A stretch of DNA of 64,000 bases from Sinorhizobium arboris LMG 14919 (GTDB taxonomy: Bacteria > Pseudomonadota > Alphaproteobacteria > Rhizobiales > Rhizobiaceae). Both the position numbers and the translations under genes were made by a program. The stretch lies in the NCBI RefSeq assembly GCF_000427465.1, contig NZ_KE386497.1, forward strand, positions 569,014 through 633,013, read 5' to 3'. Below are positions 1-8,207 of the stretch, piece by piece (position 1 is the first letter of the stretch; each line of letters starts with the position of its first letter). The notes under the pieces are model-generated. The model was not told where the DNA came from, searched no databases, and saw only the letters and a list, made by a program, of their open reading frames with translations.

Positions 1-624
1 AGCCTGGTGCGGCGCCTCGGCCGGCATTGTATGGCGCGCGCCGGTCAAATCGCCCTGTTGATTGGCCGCAGGCCGATATGCGTCCGCGACGACGTGAGGG
101 AGGTTCACGCCATCGGGTGCGCTTCCAAATCCCGTGGCGGGCAGGTTGACCCGCGGCGGCGGGATGGAACTCAAAGCTTCGTAACCGCCCCCAATCGCTG
201 CGCGGCTCCGCGGCTGATCGACACTTTGCGCGGGTGAGTGGACCACCCGCTCCGCATCCTGCCAGAACTGCGCCGAAGCGAAACTTGCAGCCGGCAACGG
301 CCCGGCGCGGTCGGCGGCGGCAAAGAGCTCGTCCTGGTCAAAACTCTGCGCAGGTGAGTGAGCTGGTGGAACAAAGGGCAAGTGCGAACCGCCTTCCCCG
401 GCGTCCTCCTCTTGCAGCATCCTCGGTCCAACCGCATCTGCATGTGAGCCGGTCCGCCTGGCAAGACGGCTGTTTGGAACGGCTTGCCGATGCTGGCCCG
501 GCTGCAACGCGTTCAGATGCTCCTGAAAACGCGCCTGGTCGGTCTGCTGCTGTTGCGAGCCTGCATCGTCTGTGCGGGCGAGATCTGAGACGCGGGATGG
601 ATTGCCGTTGTTAAAGGGATCCAT
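1..624 (-). CDS. Unrecognised Gln/Pro/Ala-rich protein, 3' end beyond the window
   Basis: Open frame from an ATG at 624 to the left edge, 208 codons with no stop, so the C-terminus is outside the window. An AAAGGA ribosome-binding site lies 8 bases before the ATG. The start reads MDPFNNGNPSRVSDLA, followed by a Gln-rich stretch. A motif HSPAQS(F/V)DQ occurs twice, about 40 residues apart, near residues 101-109 and 141-149. No signal peptide, membrane segment or catalytic motif is visible. The low-complexity polar N-terminus and the position beside a broken RTX gene would suit a secreted or type III-delivered protein, but this is only inference. It starts 29 bases downstream of the RTX pseudogene and may share its transcript. 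I do not recognise the family. Confidence 0.5.
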   Translation of the reverse strand, partial: MDPFNNGNPSRVSDLARTDDAGSQQQQTDQARFQEHLNALQPGQHRQAVPNSRLARRTGSHADAVGPRMLQEEDAGEGGSHLPFVPPAHSPAQSFDQDELFAAADRAGPLPAASFASAQFWQDAERVVHSPAQSVDQPRSRAAIGGGYEALSSIPPPRVNLPATGFGSAPDGVNLPHVVADAYRPAANQQGDLTGARHTMPAEAPHQA

Positions 625-652
625 GCTATGTCCTTTGCCTGTTTCGAGCAGC

Positions 653-1016
653 TCATGACGGCCTGGCGGCTGGAAACTGTTCTATGGTTTGGCCAGGCCC
701 GCCGGCGTTGTTGACGAAGTTTGCGCCGAAACCGTCGCTATAGAAGCCCACAGCATCGAAGGCGAGGGTGTCCTCTGCCGGATCGAAATCCACGATGGTC
801 GTGTTATCCGGATTCGGACCGTACTTTGTGTCTACCCCAGGGGTCGGGTTGTGGAACAGAAACACAAGGTGTCGTGGCCATCACCGCCGGTCAGTTGATC
901 TCTTCCGTCGCCGGCGAAGAGGGTATCGGCACCCGGACCGCCGTAGAGCTTGTCAATTGGTCATTGCCCGCGCCGCCGAAGACACTATCGTCACCCGTGC
1001 CGCCTTGGATAGCCAT
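653..1016 (-). pseudogene. RTX-type calcium-binding protein, frameshifted
   Basis: The ATG at 1016 follows a strong AAAGGAGT site. It opens with RTX nonapeptide units (GGTGDDSVF, GGAGNDQL) and then loses frame near 950. The units resume in another frame (YGGPGADTLF, TGGDGHDTL), and a second shift near 860 leads into a final frame with VDFDPAEDTLAFDAVGF, a typical ending for small RTX proteins. Joined, it would be about 120 residues: a compact calcium-binding beta-roll, usually exported by type I secretion. With two frame changes in 120 codons it is probably dead. No secretion genes are visible beside it. Confidence 0.7.
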
Positions 1017-1540
1017 CGAGATACTCCTTTGTTGCAGCCACAGACGCCACCTGACACTTGCATATTCTTTTTTGGGCGATTTGAATAATCTATTGAGGCA
1101 ATAGAAGCCATTTAGATAACGGATGCGCGCACGTTGACTCGCCTCACTGCTTGGATCTAGGAGGCTCCCGCTGGAGATACTTGGGGACGTACATACTGAG
1201 GTAACAATGTGGCCAGCGCCGCGATAATATCGTGGTCGAGCGAAAGGAATTCTCAGGTGATAAAGACGTTGCTTCCATCCAATATCGCGGTGCAAACCTC
1301 TCGAGTAAGTAGAAGCATCGACGTAATGCCCGAAGAAGAGAGTGCCGTGGCAGGGGCGATCGAAAGTAGAAGGCGTGAATTTTCCACCGGACGGTCCTGG
1401 CGGAAAGGGGTGATGGCACCGGCATGGCCGGAACGGACGTGGAGGACGGCGAAGCCGTTGGCCGAACACCACGCTCCGCCAGGACCGAAGGCCGGACGGG
1501 GTTGCGGCAGGCCAATTTCGGCGTCACTGCTTCAGCAGGT
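1017..1540. other. Gene-free stretch
   Basis: About 520 bases with no convincing gene on either strand. Short open frames here are Arg/Ser/Pro-rich in the manner of antisense shadows. The right part should hold the promoter of the leftward RTX gene, but I see no clear conserved box. Confidence 0.6.
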
Positions 1541-1948
1541 TCAAGGAACGGTTTCGAGGTCGGTCGACCTGAACTCGTCGGCCGTGGCGAGGATCGGCAC
1601 GCCATGGAATTTTGCGCAGGCGTAATGAAGGCAATCGCCGAGGTTCAGACCATGGCGGCCGCTGCGATATCGGTGCGCGGCGACGAGGGCGAGCCGCGTC
1701 GTCTCAGAGGCCGGCGGAAGATCGCGAACTTCGATTTCACGCGCCTCGAGGAACTCCATTACGATCGTTTCGACTGCGGGCACCGGAAGATTGAACTTGT
1801 CGGGCCGGGCAAGGCCGAGGACAGTCTCGAGAATGGCAACAGGTGATGTGAACGGATGTCTGGCCGAAGCAAAGGCGTCGGAAACGCGCGCCGCTTCTGG
1901 CTCATCAGAGAGAAGCGCGATGATCGCACAGGCATCGACGAACATCAC
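1541..1948 (-). CDS. vapC: VapC-type PIN-domain ribonuclease toxin
   Basis: The protein has 135 residues, the usual VapC size, and a PIN-domain layout: D5 in MMFVDACAIIALL, E41 in AILETVLG, D105 in NLGDCLHYACA and D124 in ATADEF. These four acidic residues would bind Mg2+/Mn2+ for RNA cleavage. The start overlaps the end of the upstream vapB by four bases (ATGA), a normal toxin-antitoxin arrangement giving translational coupling. It would act in the cytoplasm as a regulated endoribonuclease and help keep the replicon. All four residues are present and the frame is intact, so it is probably functional. Confidence 0.88.
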   Translation of the reverse strand: MMFVDACAIIALLSDEPEAARVSDAFASARHPFTSPVAILETVLGLARPDKFNLPVPAVETIVMEFLEAREIEVRDLPPASETTRLALVAAHRYRSGRHGLNLGDCLHYACAKFHGVPILATADEFRSTDLETVP

Positions 1949-2190
1949 CGATCACCCCACATGTCGTCGAAGGCCTCACGGGGAAGAGGCTTGCGGATGT
2001 CGTCACTCATGGCGACCCCATGTTTTTCCCGCAAACGTGCCGCAGTCTGCAATGGCGTCTCCGCGCGATTGCGACGCTCGATCGCCTCCCGCATGGCGAT
2101 GACGATGGCGTCGGTGATGCCGACGCCGGCCATTTCGGCGAACTTGCGCGTCAGCGCGTCCGCTTCCGGATTGTTGACGTTGATCGGCAT
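1945..2190 (-). CDS. vapB: VapB-type antitoxin
   Basis: The product is a small protein of 81 residues starting MPINVNNPEADALTRKFAEMAG, with the helix ITDAIVIAMREAIERR. This is the pattern of the Rv0623/PSK-type antitoxin family that pairs with PIN toxins. The N-terminal half would form the DNA-binding fold and the C-terminal part (LPREAFDDMWGDR) would wrap the toxin. A GGAG site precedes the ATG. It is the first gene of the pair and probably represses its own promoter together with VapC. No operator was identified by eye. Confidence 0.85.
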   Translation of the reverse strand: MPINVNNPEADALTRKFAEMAGVGITDAIVIAMREAIERRNRAETPLQTAARLREKHGVAMSDDIRKPLPREAFDDMWGDR

Positions 2191-2281
2191 GGGTTATCTC
2201 CATGTAGATAATTCTCCAAAAGAATGTAGATCACTGCGCGGTCTTTTCCAAGGCTGCCGGGAGGCTTGATTCCCGTCACAA

Positions 2282-2307
2282 CACGGCGGGGCCGGAGCCC
2301 CGCCGTG
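2282..2307 (-). terminator. GC-rich hairpin after the 2315-2902 gene
   Basis: A perfect 11-bp stem (CACGGCGGGGC with its complement) closes a 4-base loop, eight bases beyond the stop of the leftward gene ending at 2315. The U-run is poor, so it may terminate weakly or protect the mRNA 3' end. Confidence 0.6.
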
Positions 2308-2314
2308 CGAGCGC

Positions 2315-2902
2315 TCAGTCGAAGGCCGACATCTGTGCTTGGGCCGCCTTGCGATCGAGGGAATGACCTGGGTTGTCGACGGGCCGATCGAAGGGCTTCC
2401 AGGTCTCGCCGACGACTTGCTTGTATGCTGCAACGGCGCCCTCGGCAGCCATCCTGAGCGCGTGTGCCTGCGCGCCCATGTCGGCGGCAAACTCGCGCTT
2501 GCGTTGGGCAGCACTATCGTAGCCGACGGGTCCGTCAAGGTCCTCGTCGCGACTGTCGTTAGCGGCCTTGGCCGTGGCGTCGCGCGCCTCGGTGACCGCG
2601 CGGCTGTAGAACTGTCCCGCGCCGTGCGCGGAACCGACGAAGGCGCCGACGATCCGCTGCAGGTGGATCTGCATGGCCTTCTCACCGAGCCCCTCGCTCA
2701 GAGCATCAGCCGTCTCGGAGATGAGGCGCTCGTGGAGGTCACGAATTCCGTCGCTGTCGACGATCGCGGTTCCGAAGCTCTCGGCGATCTTCAGCGCCTG
2801 GGCGCTATCAGGGCATGTGAGCCGGACCATTTCGACGGTGGCGCCCTTGCGCAGCTGTACGACGCGGGCGGATTGACGAGAGGCGGTAGCGGGCTTTGCC
2901 AT
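2315..2902 (-). CDS. Conserved-type plasmid protein of unknown function
   Basis: The product is 195 residues, starting MAKPATASRQSARVVQLRKG. I chose this ATG because GGAAGG lies just before it, and because the open frame further upstream is Arg/Pro-rich and does not look like protein. It is soluble, largely helical and Ala/Gln-rich, without membrane segments. A middle region (LHERLISETADALSEGLGEKAMQIHLQRIVGAFVGSAHGAGQFYSRAV) suggests a helical bundle. A terminator-like hairpin follows. The neighbours are plasmid housekeeping relics, so a plasmid maintenance or conjugation accessory role is possible. I do not recognise a named family. Confidence 0.6.
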   Translation of the reverse strand: MAKPATASRQSARVVQLRKGATVEMVRLTCPDSAQALKIAESFGTAIVDSDGIRDLHERLISETADALSEGLGEKAMQIHLQRIVGAFVGSAHGAGQFYSRAVTEARDATAKAANDSRDEDLDGPVGYDSAAQRKREFAADMGAQAHALRMAAEGAVAAYKQVVGETWKPFDRPVDNPGHSLDRKAAQAQMSAFD

Positions 2903-3472
2903 GGTTTCTTCCTTTCCAATCTCGAAGTGGCTCCGGCCCCGTGCCGGCGTGCCCTTCGGTGCGGTCGCCCCGAACCGGCGGAAGACGGTCGCTTCAAGGT
3001 CCGAAGACGACAGGCAGAGCGGAGCCGGTTTGCGGGCAAGCGGGTCATCCTGCCTTGCGAAGCCAAGCGAGCCTGCTCCGTGAAGAACGGCGTCTTCGGC
3101 CGCGCCGCGGCGCGAAGCGGCCTTGAAGCGAACGGCCGCTGGGTCAGACCGCAGCAAAACCGAAAGGGCAAACCGGCACGGGTCCGGCCCAACCACATGT
3201 GGACAGGGAATTGGCTGCCAAACCGCTGCACTTCGTCGCCTGCCAGGCTGGGCTCACGCTCGACAGACGCGATGACCGTCTTGGCCGGGGCCGTTCACTT
3301 GGGCAGCCGATAGAGTTGCAGCCGTCGGACCGGGGCGGCCCGTCCATTCGGCGTGGGATCTGGCGATCGATCAGTTTCAGCTGGCGCTCCGTCTGCCGCC
3401 GCGCTTCTTATGCGCGAGAGTTGCGCGTTGCGGGTTGGCGTTGGAGCCATCACGCAGCCCTCCCGCGCCAGC
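2903..3472. other. Gene-free stretch
   Basis: About 570 bases in which open frames on both strands are short, overlapping and Arg/Pro/Ser-rich, with no motif. It may be decayed sequence from the same leftward operon. It also carries the leader of the 2315-2902 gene. Confidence 0.5.
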
Positions 3473-4329
3473 TTACAAAACTGGAAGCCCCCTCTTAGGG
3501 AGCGTGACGGCCAGGATCGATGACGAGGCCGAAGGGGCCACGCGCTGCGTATTCGGCGCGGGCACGAGGAAACGCATCTCCTCGGCGTGGCCGTTGCGCC
3601 GGCCGCCGCGGGTTGCGATTACTTCCGTCATATCCGGGTGATGATCGGACTGGATCGCCGAGACGGCGATCCAGTCGTCGGCATGGGCTCGATCGAAAGC
3701 GGTCCTGTCTTTGGCCCACGACTCGCCGGGGGCAAGTTCGCCTCCGTAGGTTCTCTCCCAGACATCCGGCCAACTGTTCCGGATAGTCTCGTCGGCGCAT
3801 TTGCGCTCGTGGGACGTGAAGAGGTCAGGAAACGTGATCGCGACGATCGCCACTCGGCATCTTGCTCATACCAGCCACCATCCGCGCGAAGCGCCACATT
3901 GACGCGTTTGTTTCGGTCGGAAGACAGATGAATGCCCCTATGAGTGGCGGTGCTATGCGACGCCACGCCCTCGGCATAGATCATAGCAAGCTGCGACATG
4001 CCCCATGGTGTGCTCGCGGACATCCGGGTCTGGACCCGACGAAGCGCCGCCAGCTCGCGTTTATGCTGAGCTGTCTCCAGCACGCGGCGCGAAAAGCCGC
4101 CTCACTCTCAAGGCGGCCGTTGCGACCGTAGAAGTCCTCACGCTCCAGGTCCGAGAGCGGCCGGGAAAGCCGCCAGGCGCTCGCAAGGAAGCCGGATCGA
4201 TCGCAACCGATGACCATGGCGAGCAGCAATTCGCCGATGCGGGCGACAGGAAATCCATCTGCGCTGATGCCGAACTCCACCCCCTGCATACGAGTTGGCG
4301 TAATCGTTTGGAAGATCGGGCAGGGTCAT
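3473..4329 (-). pseudogene. DUF7007-like plasmid protein, multiply frameshifted
   Basis: Four consecutive frames read as one protein. It starts MTLPDLPNDYANSYA at 4329, shifts near 4285 to GVEFGISADGFPVARIGELLLAMV, and shifts near 4083 to LETAQHKRELAALRRV and TPWGMSQLAMIYAEGV. It shifts again near 3853 to AIVAITFPDLFTSHERKC and runs to the stop at 3473. The segments with WYEQDAEW and the following AIVAI resemble the DUF7007-type proteins common on rhizobial plasmids; this family call is from memory. The first shift is a run of five G where four would keep frame. The ATG overlaps the upstream gene's stop (ATGA). The function of the family is unknown. Confidence 0.65.
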
Positions 4330-4682
4330 GCCGCCCTCCCTTCGACATCGGCGGCGGCCACTTCATCGGCCGTCACTTCTTCCATAACAGCGCCAGGATA
4401 GCGGTGGGCCTTCAACCAGGTTTCGGCGGAGGTCTGGTTTTCGGCCAGGAGGAGCAGCTCGCGGGCTTCGCCGGCGCGGCCGAAGATGCGGACCGCGCGC
4501 CCACTGGTGGACGCTCGAGCACCTTGAAAGTGAGATCGGAATCCAGCGCGAAGGTCCGGTGGATGTTCACGATGATGGTGGTTTTGCTGCCGATGTCACC
4601 CTGGCAAAGGGTGAAGTATCCCGGCGACGTGTAGCTACGGAGCTTGCGCGGCCCCTCCTTGCGGATCAGCCGGCCATCGACA
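4326..4682 (-). pseudogene. Plasmid-borne hypothetical protein, frameshifted and without a clear start
   Basis: Leftward coding sense is clear in two frames: GRLIRKEGPRKLRSYTSPGY through KTTIIVNIHRTFALDSDLTFKVLE, then after a shift near 4500 VRIFGRAGEARELLLLAEN through LKAHRYPGAVMEEVTADEVA to a TGA at 4326-4328. The stop overlaps the ATG of the next gene, so the two were an operon. No start codon with a ribosome site is visible at the 5' end (about 4682), so that end is lost or further diverged. The function is unknown; the style is that of small accessory genes of rhizobial repABC plasmids. Confidence 0.55.
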
Positions 4683-4814
4683 GCGGCGGCGGGAGGACCG
4701 TTCTGCGAAAGGTTTCCTCTTCTCCCCTTTCATTCCTCTCGGCTCATCACACAACTATCACTTGAGTTTCTCCTTTCTCCGCAACATACTTCGGTCGGGA
4801 TCGGGAGGAACGTC

Positions 4815-5726
4815 ATGAAGACTCTTGCAGCGCTCGTTGTGAGCGGTTTTCTCGCGGCAACGTCCGCGTCGGCTGAGACCATTCGGATCGCGACCTGGAA
4901 CATCAACAATCTGAACGACAAGTCAGGTGTCGCTCTTCGTGATCGCGCTCCCATCCGGGAGGACAACGATTACATTCTGCTACAGAAATACGCGGCCGAG
5001 CTCGGTGCTGACGTAATTGCCCTTCAGGAGATGGGAAACCCCGCGGCACTGCGCCGAGTGTTCCCGGAGAGTGAATGGGATATGGTGTTCGAAAGCCGCT
5101 ACAAGCCCGGAAACGATCCCGACATCTTTACTGCGGTCGTCGTGAAAAAAGGTCGGGCTACGATTGTGGAAGGCAAGGACTACGAGCCGCTCGGCGTGAT
5201 CAATCCCGGTGATGGCCGCCCGGTCCGCCGCGGCATACAGGTCCTCGTCGAGGCGGACGAGAAACGCTTCTGGCTTCTCGGTGTGCATCTGAAGTCGGCC
5301 TGTTTTGCAAAATCCCTCACGCAACCGGTTTCGGACGATTGCAAGACCTTGGCCATGCAGATGAAGCCGCTCGAAGACTGGATCGACGAGAAGGAAGCGA
5401 CGGGCTTGCCCGTGGTGATCGCTGGAGACTTTAACCGCAAGTTTGATGTACACGGTCAGAACGATCATCTTTGGGCCGAGATAGATGATGCCGATCCCGC
5501 ATCGCTGGATCTGATCAGAACTCCATTCAGGGAGGCCTCCCGATGCCCGACAACAAGGGAATCGGATCGCCCCGAGCCGATCGATTTCATCGTCACAAAC
5601 AAGCTTGCGACGGAGGCCATTATCGATCAGAGCTTTGTTGAGCTTCTCTACGATGAAACCGAAGCAGCCGAACTCGGAAATCGCCTCAGCGATCATTGCG
5701 CGAAGTCGATCGACTTCAAGTTCTAA
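4815..5726 (+). CDS. Exported endonuclease/exonuclease/phosphatase (EEP) family protein
   Basis: The product has 303 residues. The ATG at 4815 follows GGGAGGAA and begins a signal peptide (MKTLAALVVSGFLAATSASA), so the protein is probably periplasmic or secreted. EEP-fold motifs occur in order: IRIATWNINN, DVIALQEMGN (metal-binding Glu), VHLKSACF, VIAGDFNRKFD, PIDFIVTN and a terminal LSDHCAKS with the catalytic His. The fold cleaves phosphodiesters in DNA, lipid heads or sugar phosphates, and the substrate cannot be told from sequence. It stands alone, opposite in direction to its neighbours. The frame is intact with all core motifs, so it is likely active. Possible roles are extracellular DNA use or phosphate scavenging. 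Confidence 0.85.
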   Translation: MKTLAALVVSGFLAATSASAETIRIATWNINNLNDKSGVALRDRAPIREDNDYILLQKYAAELGADVIALQEMGNPAALRRVFPESEWDMVFESRYKPGNDPDIFTAVVVKKGRATIVEGKDYEPLGVINPGDGRPVRRGIQVLVEADEKRFWLLGVHLKSACFAKSLTQPVSDDCKTLAMQMKPLEDWIDEKEATGLPVVIAGDFNRKFDVHGQNDHLWAEIDDADPASLDLIRTPFREASRCPTTRESDRPEPIDFIVTNKLATEAIIDQSFVELLYDETEAAELGNRLSDHCAKSIDFKF

Positions 5727-5743
5727 AGCCAGTTCGCTGAGCG

Positions 5744-6121
5744 TCAAGCCGCCTCCTTGGTGGCAGCGAGTTCGGCACTGACTTCGGCCAGCTTGCGCCG
5801 CTTTTCCGCGAGTTCCTCAGCGAAGGCGAACTTGCCGCCCTCACGCGAGCGACACGAGGCGAGCCGCCAACGCGCCTCTTCGAGACGCTGGCGATAACGC
5901 TCCCGCTCGTCCTCGAAGCCGTTGAGCGCATGTTCAAGCCGGGCGATGGCGCCCAGCGGCGTGACGGTGACGGCGAGATCGATCTCGTACGTCGCCCCAG
6001 TGCGCTGTAGCAACGTCTGGTAATTATAGTTGTCGCCCTTGCCGAAGCGCCCTCCCTCAAAGATGAAATCGAAGCCGCCGATCGATGCGATGGGGACTGT
6101 GCCTTCCTTCTGAAGCTTACA
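5744..6121 (-). pseudogene. C-terminal tail of a large helicase/methylase-type plasmid protein
   Basis: The open frame reads IGGFDFIFEGGRFGKGDNYN, LLQRTGATYEIDLAVTVTPLGAIARLEHALNGF and a Glu/Arg-rich coiled end (about residues 75-125) up to the stop at 5744. From memory this matches the extreme C-terminus of the very large strawberry-notch-type helicase/DNA-methylase proteins that follow the toprim gene on many rhizobial plasmids. Only about 120 codons remain, starting abruptly after the toprim stop at 6137. A deletion therefore seems to have removed well over a thousand codons. There is no start signal, so it is not expected to be expressed alone. Confidence 0.55.
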
Positions 6122-6136
6122 ACCTCTCCATCCTCT

Positions 6137-7168
6137 TCAGTCCTTCTTGACACCTCCAGGGCCGCCGCGATCGCGCATCGGTGGGTCAAGGGCCGGCTTT
6201 GCGGGGCGAAGCTTCACCGTTGACGCGCCGATCGGGCATGCGGCACGTGTCCACCTTCCTCTTTCCGCTTTGTCGTTCTCCTGCTGCTTCAGCACGTCAT
6301 TCCAGTCGTCCGCTGATGGCCGCAAGCGCAGCCAATCGCAGCCCACTTCTTCGGCTACGGCCCGAAGTCGTTGAGCATACGCGTCGCCCTGCGAATTGGC
6401 GTCCGTGGCAGCAACGAGCTGAACTTCGGTATCGGCTGCAAGCGCGCGGAGGGCGGCGTCCGTCGCCGGCGACCAGCCACCGCCCGTACTGAGATAAAGC
6501 GTGCCCTCTCGCATTCCTTCCATGGCAGCAAGGCTCATCGCGTCGATCGCAGCCTCCGTCACGCACAGCCGTGAAGCAGGGGAGGAACCAAGGCGAAAAA
6601 GAACCTTGGCTCCACCTGTTGCGAAGCCGCGCCAGTTCGCGCTCCGTTCTTCCCAACCGGTCACCGCGCCTGTTTCGTTGGTATGTGCAGCCCACATGCT
6701 GCCGCAAGGCCCCTCGCGCAGAACACCCTGTCTGATCGCCGTCTGAATGATCGCGGCAGGCAATGAGCGTTCCCATCTCAAGTACCGCCACACCCCCGAA
6801 CCTGGGACAGGGCTTTCGCGCGGTGCCCACCGATCGGCGATTGACGTAACAGTCGTCCGGTGCGGCGGCAGCTTGCGCCAGGTGGGTAGCGACGGCTGAA
6901 AGCCGACAAGCGCGGCGATCCGCTCAAGACCTTCGACAAACCCGACGCCATCGAGGTGCGCAACGAGCGAAAAGATGTCGCCCTTGCTGTCCGTGAGCGG
7001 ATCGAACCAGCCACGACCTTCGTGCGTCACGATGACAATTTCGGAACCGCGGCGAAACTTCACGGCCCGGCGCGTGCTTTCCTTGACGTCGACAGCAAAG
7101 CCTGACGTCTCCAGCACTGCGGAGCAACAGACACGCTGTCGCAACTGCTCGATATCTTCCCTTGTCAT
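6137..7168 (-). CDS. DUF3991/toprim-domain plasmid protein
   Basis: The product has 343 residues. The N-terminal part (about 1-90, with GRGWFDPLTDSKGDIFSLVAHL) is the zinc-finger-like/DUF3991 type seen in plasmid primase relatives. Residues about 200-275 form a toprim domain, with the Glu in VTEAAIDAMSLA (E205) and the acidic pair in VAATDANSQGD. Such proteins are found beside large helicase genes on conjugative or repABC plasmids and are thought to act in plasmid DNA processing. The start overlaps the preceding small frame (ATGA). The downstream helicase partner is reduced to a tail, so the module is incomplete though this gene is intact. Confidence 0.75.
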   Translation of the reverse strand: MTREDIEQLRQRVCCSAVLETSGFAVDVKESTRRAVKFRRGSEIVIVTHEGRGWFDPLTDSKGDIFSLVAHLDGVGFVEGLERIAALVGFQPSLPTWRKLPPHRTTVTSIADRWAPRESPVPGSGVWRYLRWERSLPAAIIQTAIRQGVLREGPCGSMWAAHTNETGAVTGWEERSANWRGFATGGAKVLFRLGSSPASRLCVTEAAIDAMSLAAMEGMREGTLYLSTGGGWSPATDAALRALAADTEVQLVAATDANSQGDAYAQRLRAVAEEVGCDWLRLRPSADDWNDVLKQQENDKAERGRWTRAACPIGASTVKLRPAKPALDPPMRDRGGPGGVKKD

Positions 7169-7392
7169 ATTTTCTCCCGATCGCTCACGATCGGCCTCTC
7201 ACCTTTTTTCTTCCCCGGAGCATCGCGGGACCACTCCTGGCCGCCGCGAAGAGCAAAGGCTGCAAGGGCGTGGCTGGCAATTGTCGGATTCAACAGTGCA
7301 TGCCTCCCCAGCCACGGCGCAGCCTCCCTTGCGGCAGCCGGCTCGCAAGCGGCAGCCGGTACGGCCCAGAGAACGAACAAGGAGCGGCTCAA
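7165..7392 (-). CDS. Small hypothetical protein upstream of the toprim gene
   Basis: A 75-codon frame, starting MSRSLFVLWAVPAAACEPAA and ending just after the toprim ATG (4-base overlap). The overlap and direction suggest coupling to the toprim gene. The first 17 residues are hydrophobic, but no confident signal peptide or domain is visible. It could be a chance frame. No recognised family. Confidence 0.35.
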   Translation of the reverse strand: MSRSLFVLWAVPAAACEPAAAREAAPWLGRHALLNPTIASHALAAFALRGGQEWSRDAPGKKKGERPIVSDREKI

Positions 7393-7690
7393 TCAGCCGC
7401 CTAGGGAAAGAACTCATGCAGGAGTTCAAGGTCGTCGGAGGCGTCGATCTCGCTTGGCGGCAGACGCCGTCCACTTCGAAGACGGTGAGCGGGACCATCA
7501 GGTCGCGGGCTAGGGCCGGAGCTGGGCGCGATCATCGCAAAGGCGAAAGCCCCGAGCGGCCGCAACTTTTTAGCGGCCCCCTTGCGGGTTGATCGTGGCA
7601 GATCCGGAACCGAGCCAGGACACTATTACAAGACAACGGGAATGGCTTGCTTCATCTGGGCCTCAGACATGCGCCACGATTGCCACCGAT
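7393..7690. other. Gene-free stretch
   Basis: About 300 bases between the plasmid operon and the end of the cupin gene. No gene is supported. A short GGCCGC/GCGGCC inverted repeat near 7557-7578 might form a weak hairpin. Confidence 0.5.
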
Positions 7691-8205
7691 TCAATTGTTG
7701 GCTTCCGGCGGAAGAAAATCGACTTCGTGTTCGGCCGAGGCGCGAATGACCGCTTCGACGTCGGACATGTTATGCAAGACCTTGAACAGATCGTGGAGGT
7801 TGCGAGCAGGGGACGCCCAGAAAAGTGCCCTGGCTGGCCTGTCCGACTTGTTGAAGTAACCATGGGGAACGCCGCGTGGCATGCGCACCAAGTCACCGGA
7901 TCTCGCCGTTTGCCATTCTCCGTCGAGCTTCAGGTCCAGCTCACCCTCCGGTACCACAGGTTCGGAGTTGGTCTCGAACGCGAATGTCGAATCGCAGTCT
8001 GCCTTGTGAAGATATCTCTGGCCAAGAATATTCCACTCCACGTGTTCGAACGCCTTGGAGTCGCGTGTGATGCCTCCTCCTAGTGATTCCACTGTCATGT
8101 ATTGCTCCTGACGTAGGGGGAGGTAGCTTCCAAGCTTGGCCATGCGCCGCCATGACATGCACCAACGCACCGGGTGCCGCGCCGCAGAATATTGGCTTTG
8201 GACAT
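7691..8205 (-). pseudogene. Cupin-domain protein, decayed
   Basis: Starting at ATG 8205 (strong AGAGGAGG site inside the end of the previous gene), the frame reads MSKANILRRGTRCVGACHGG and then stops after 36 codons. A one-base shift near 8145 rejoins KLGSYLPLRQEQY and TVESLGGGITRDSKAF, running to 7691. Translation could also start at ATG 8098 behind CAGGAG. The second cupin motif is perfect (GDLVRMPRGVPHGYFN), but the first, which should carry the HxH and Glu metal ligands, is absent. The sequence jumps from AFETNSEPVV straight to PEGELDLKLDG, as if about 20 residues were deleted. Metal-dependent activity is therefore unlikely. It is the last gene of the CoA-transferase operon. Confidence 0.6.
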
Positions 8206-8207
8206 GA

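Noticed and set aside
625..680. Possible type III secretion (tts) box upstream of the left-edge gene
   Set aside because: GTCA...TCGAAA occurs on the minus strand, but block spacing differs from the tts consensus and it is too close to the ATG.
2339..3313. Rightward open frame of 324 codons
   Set aside because: Antisense to the leftward 195-residue gene with its good ribosome site and downstream hairpin. Composition is shadow-like.
4005..4634. Rightward open frame of 209 codons over the plasmid relic genes
   Set aside because: The minus strand in the same place gives clear, though shifted, protein-like sequence. The plus frame has none.
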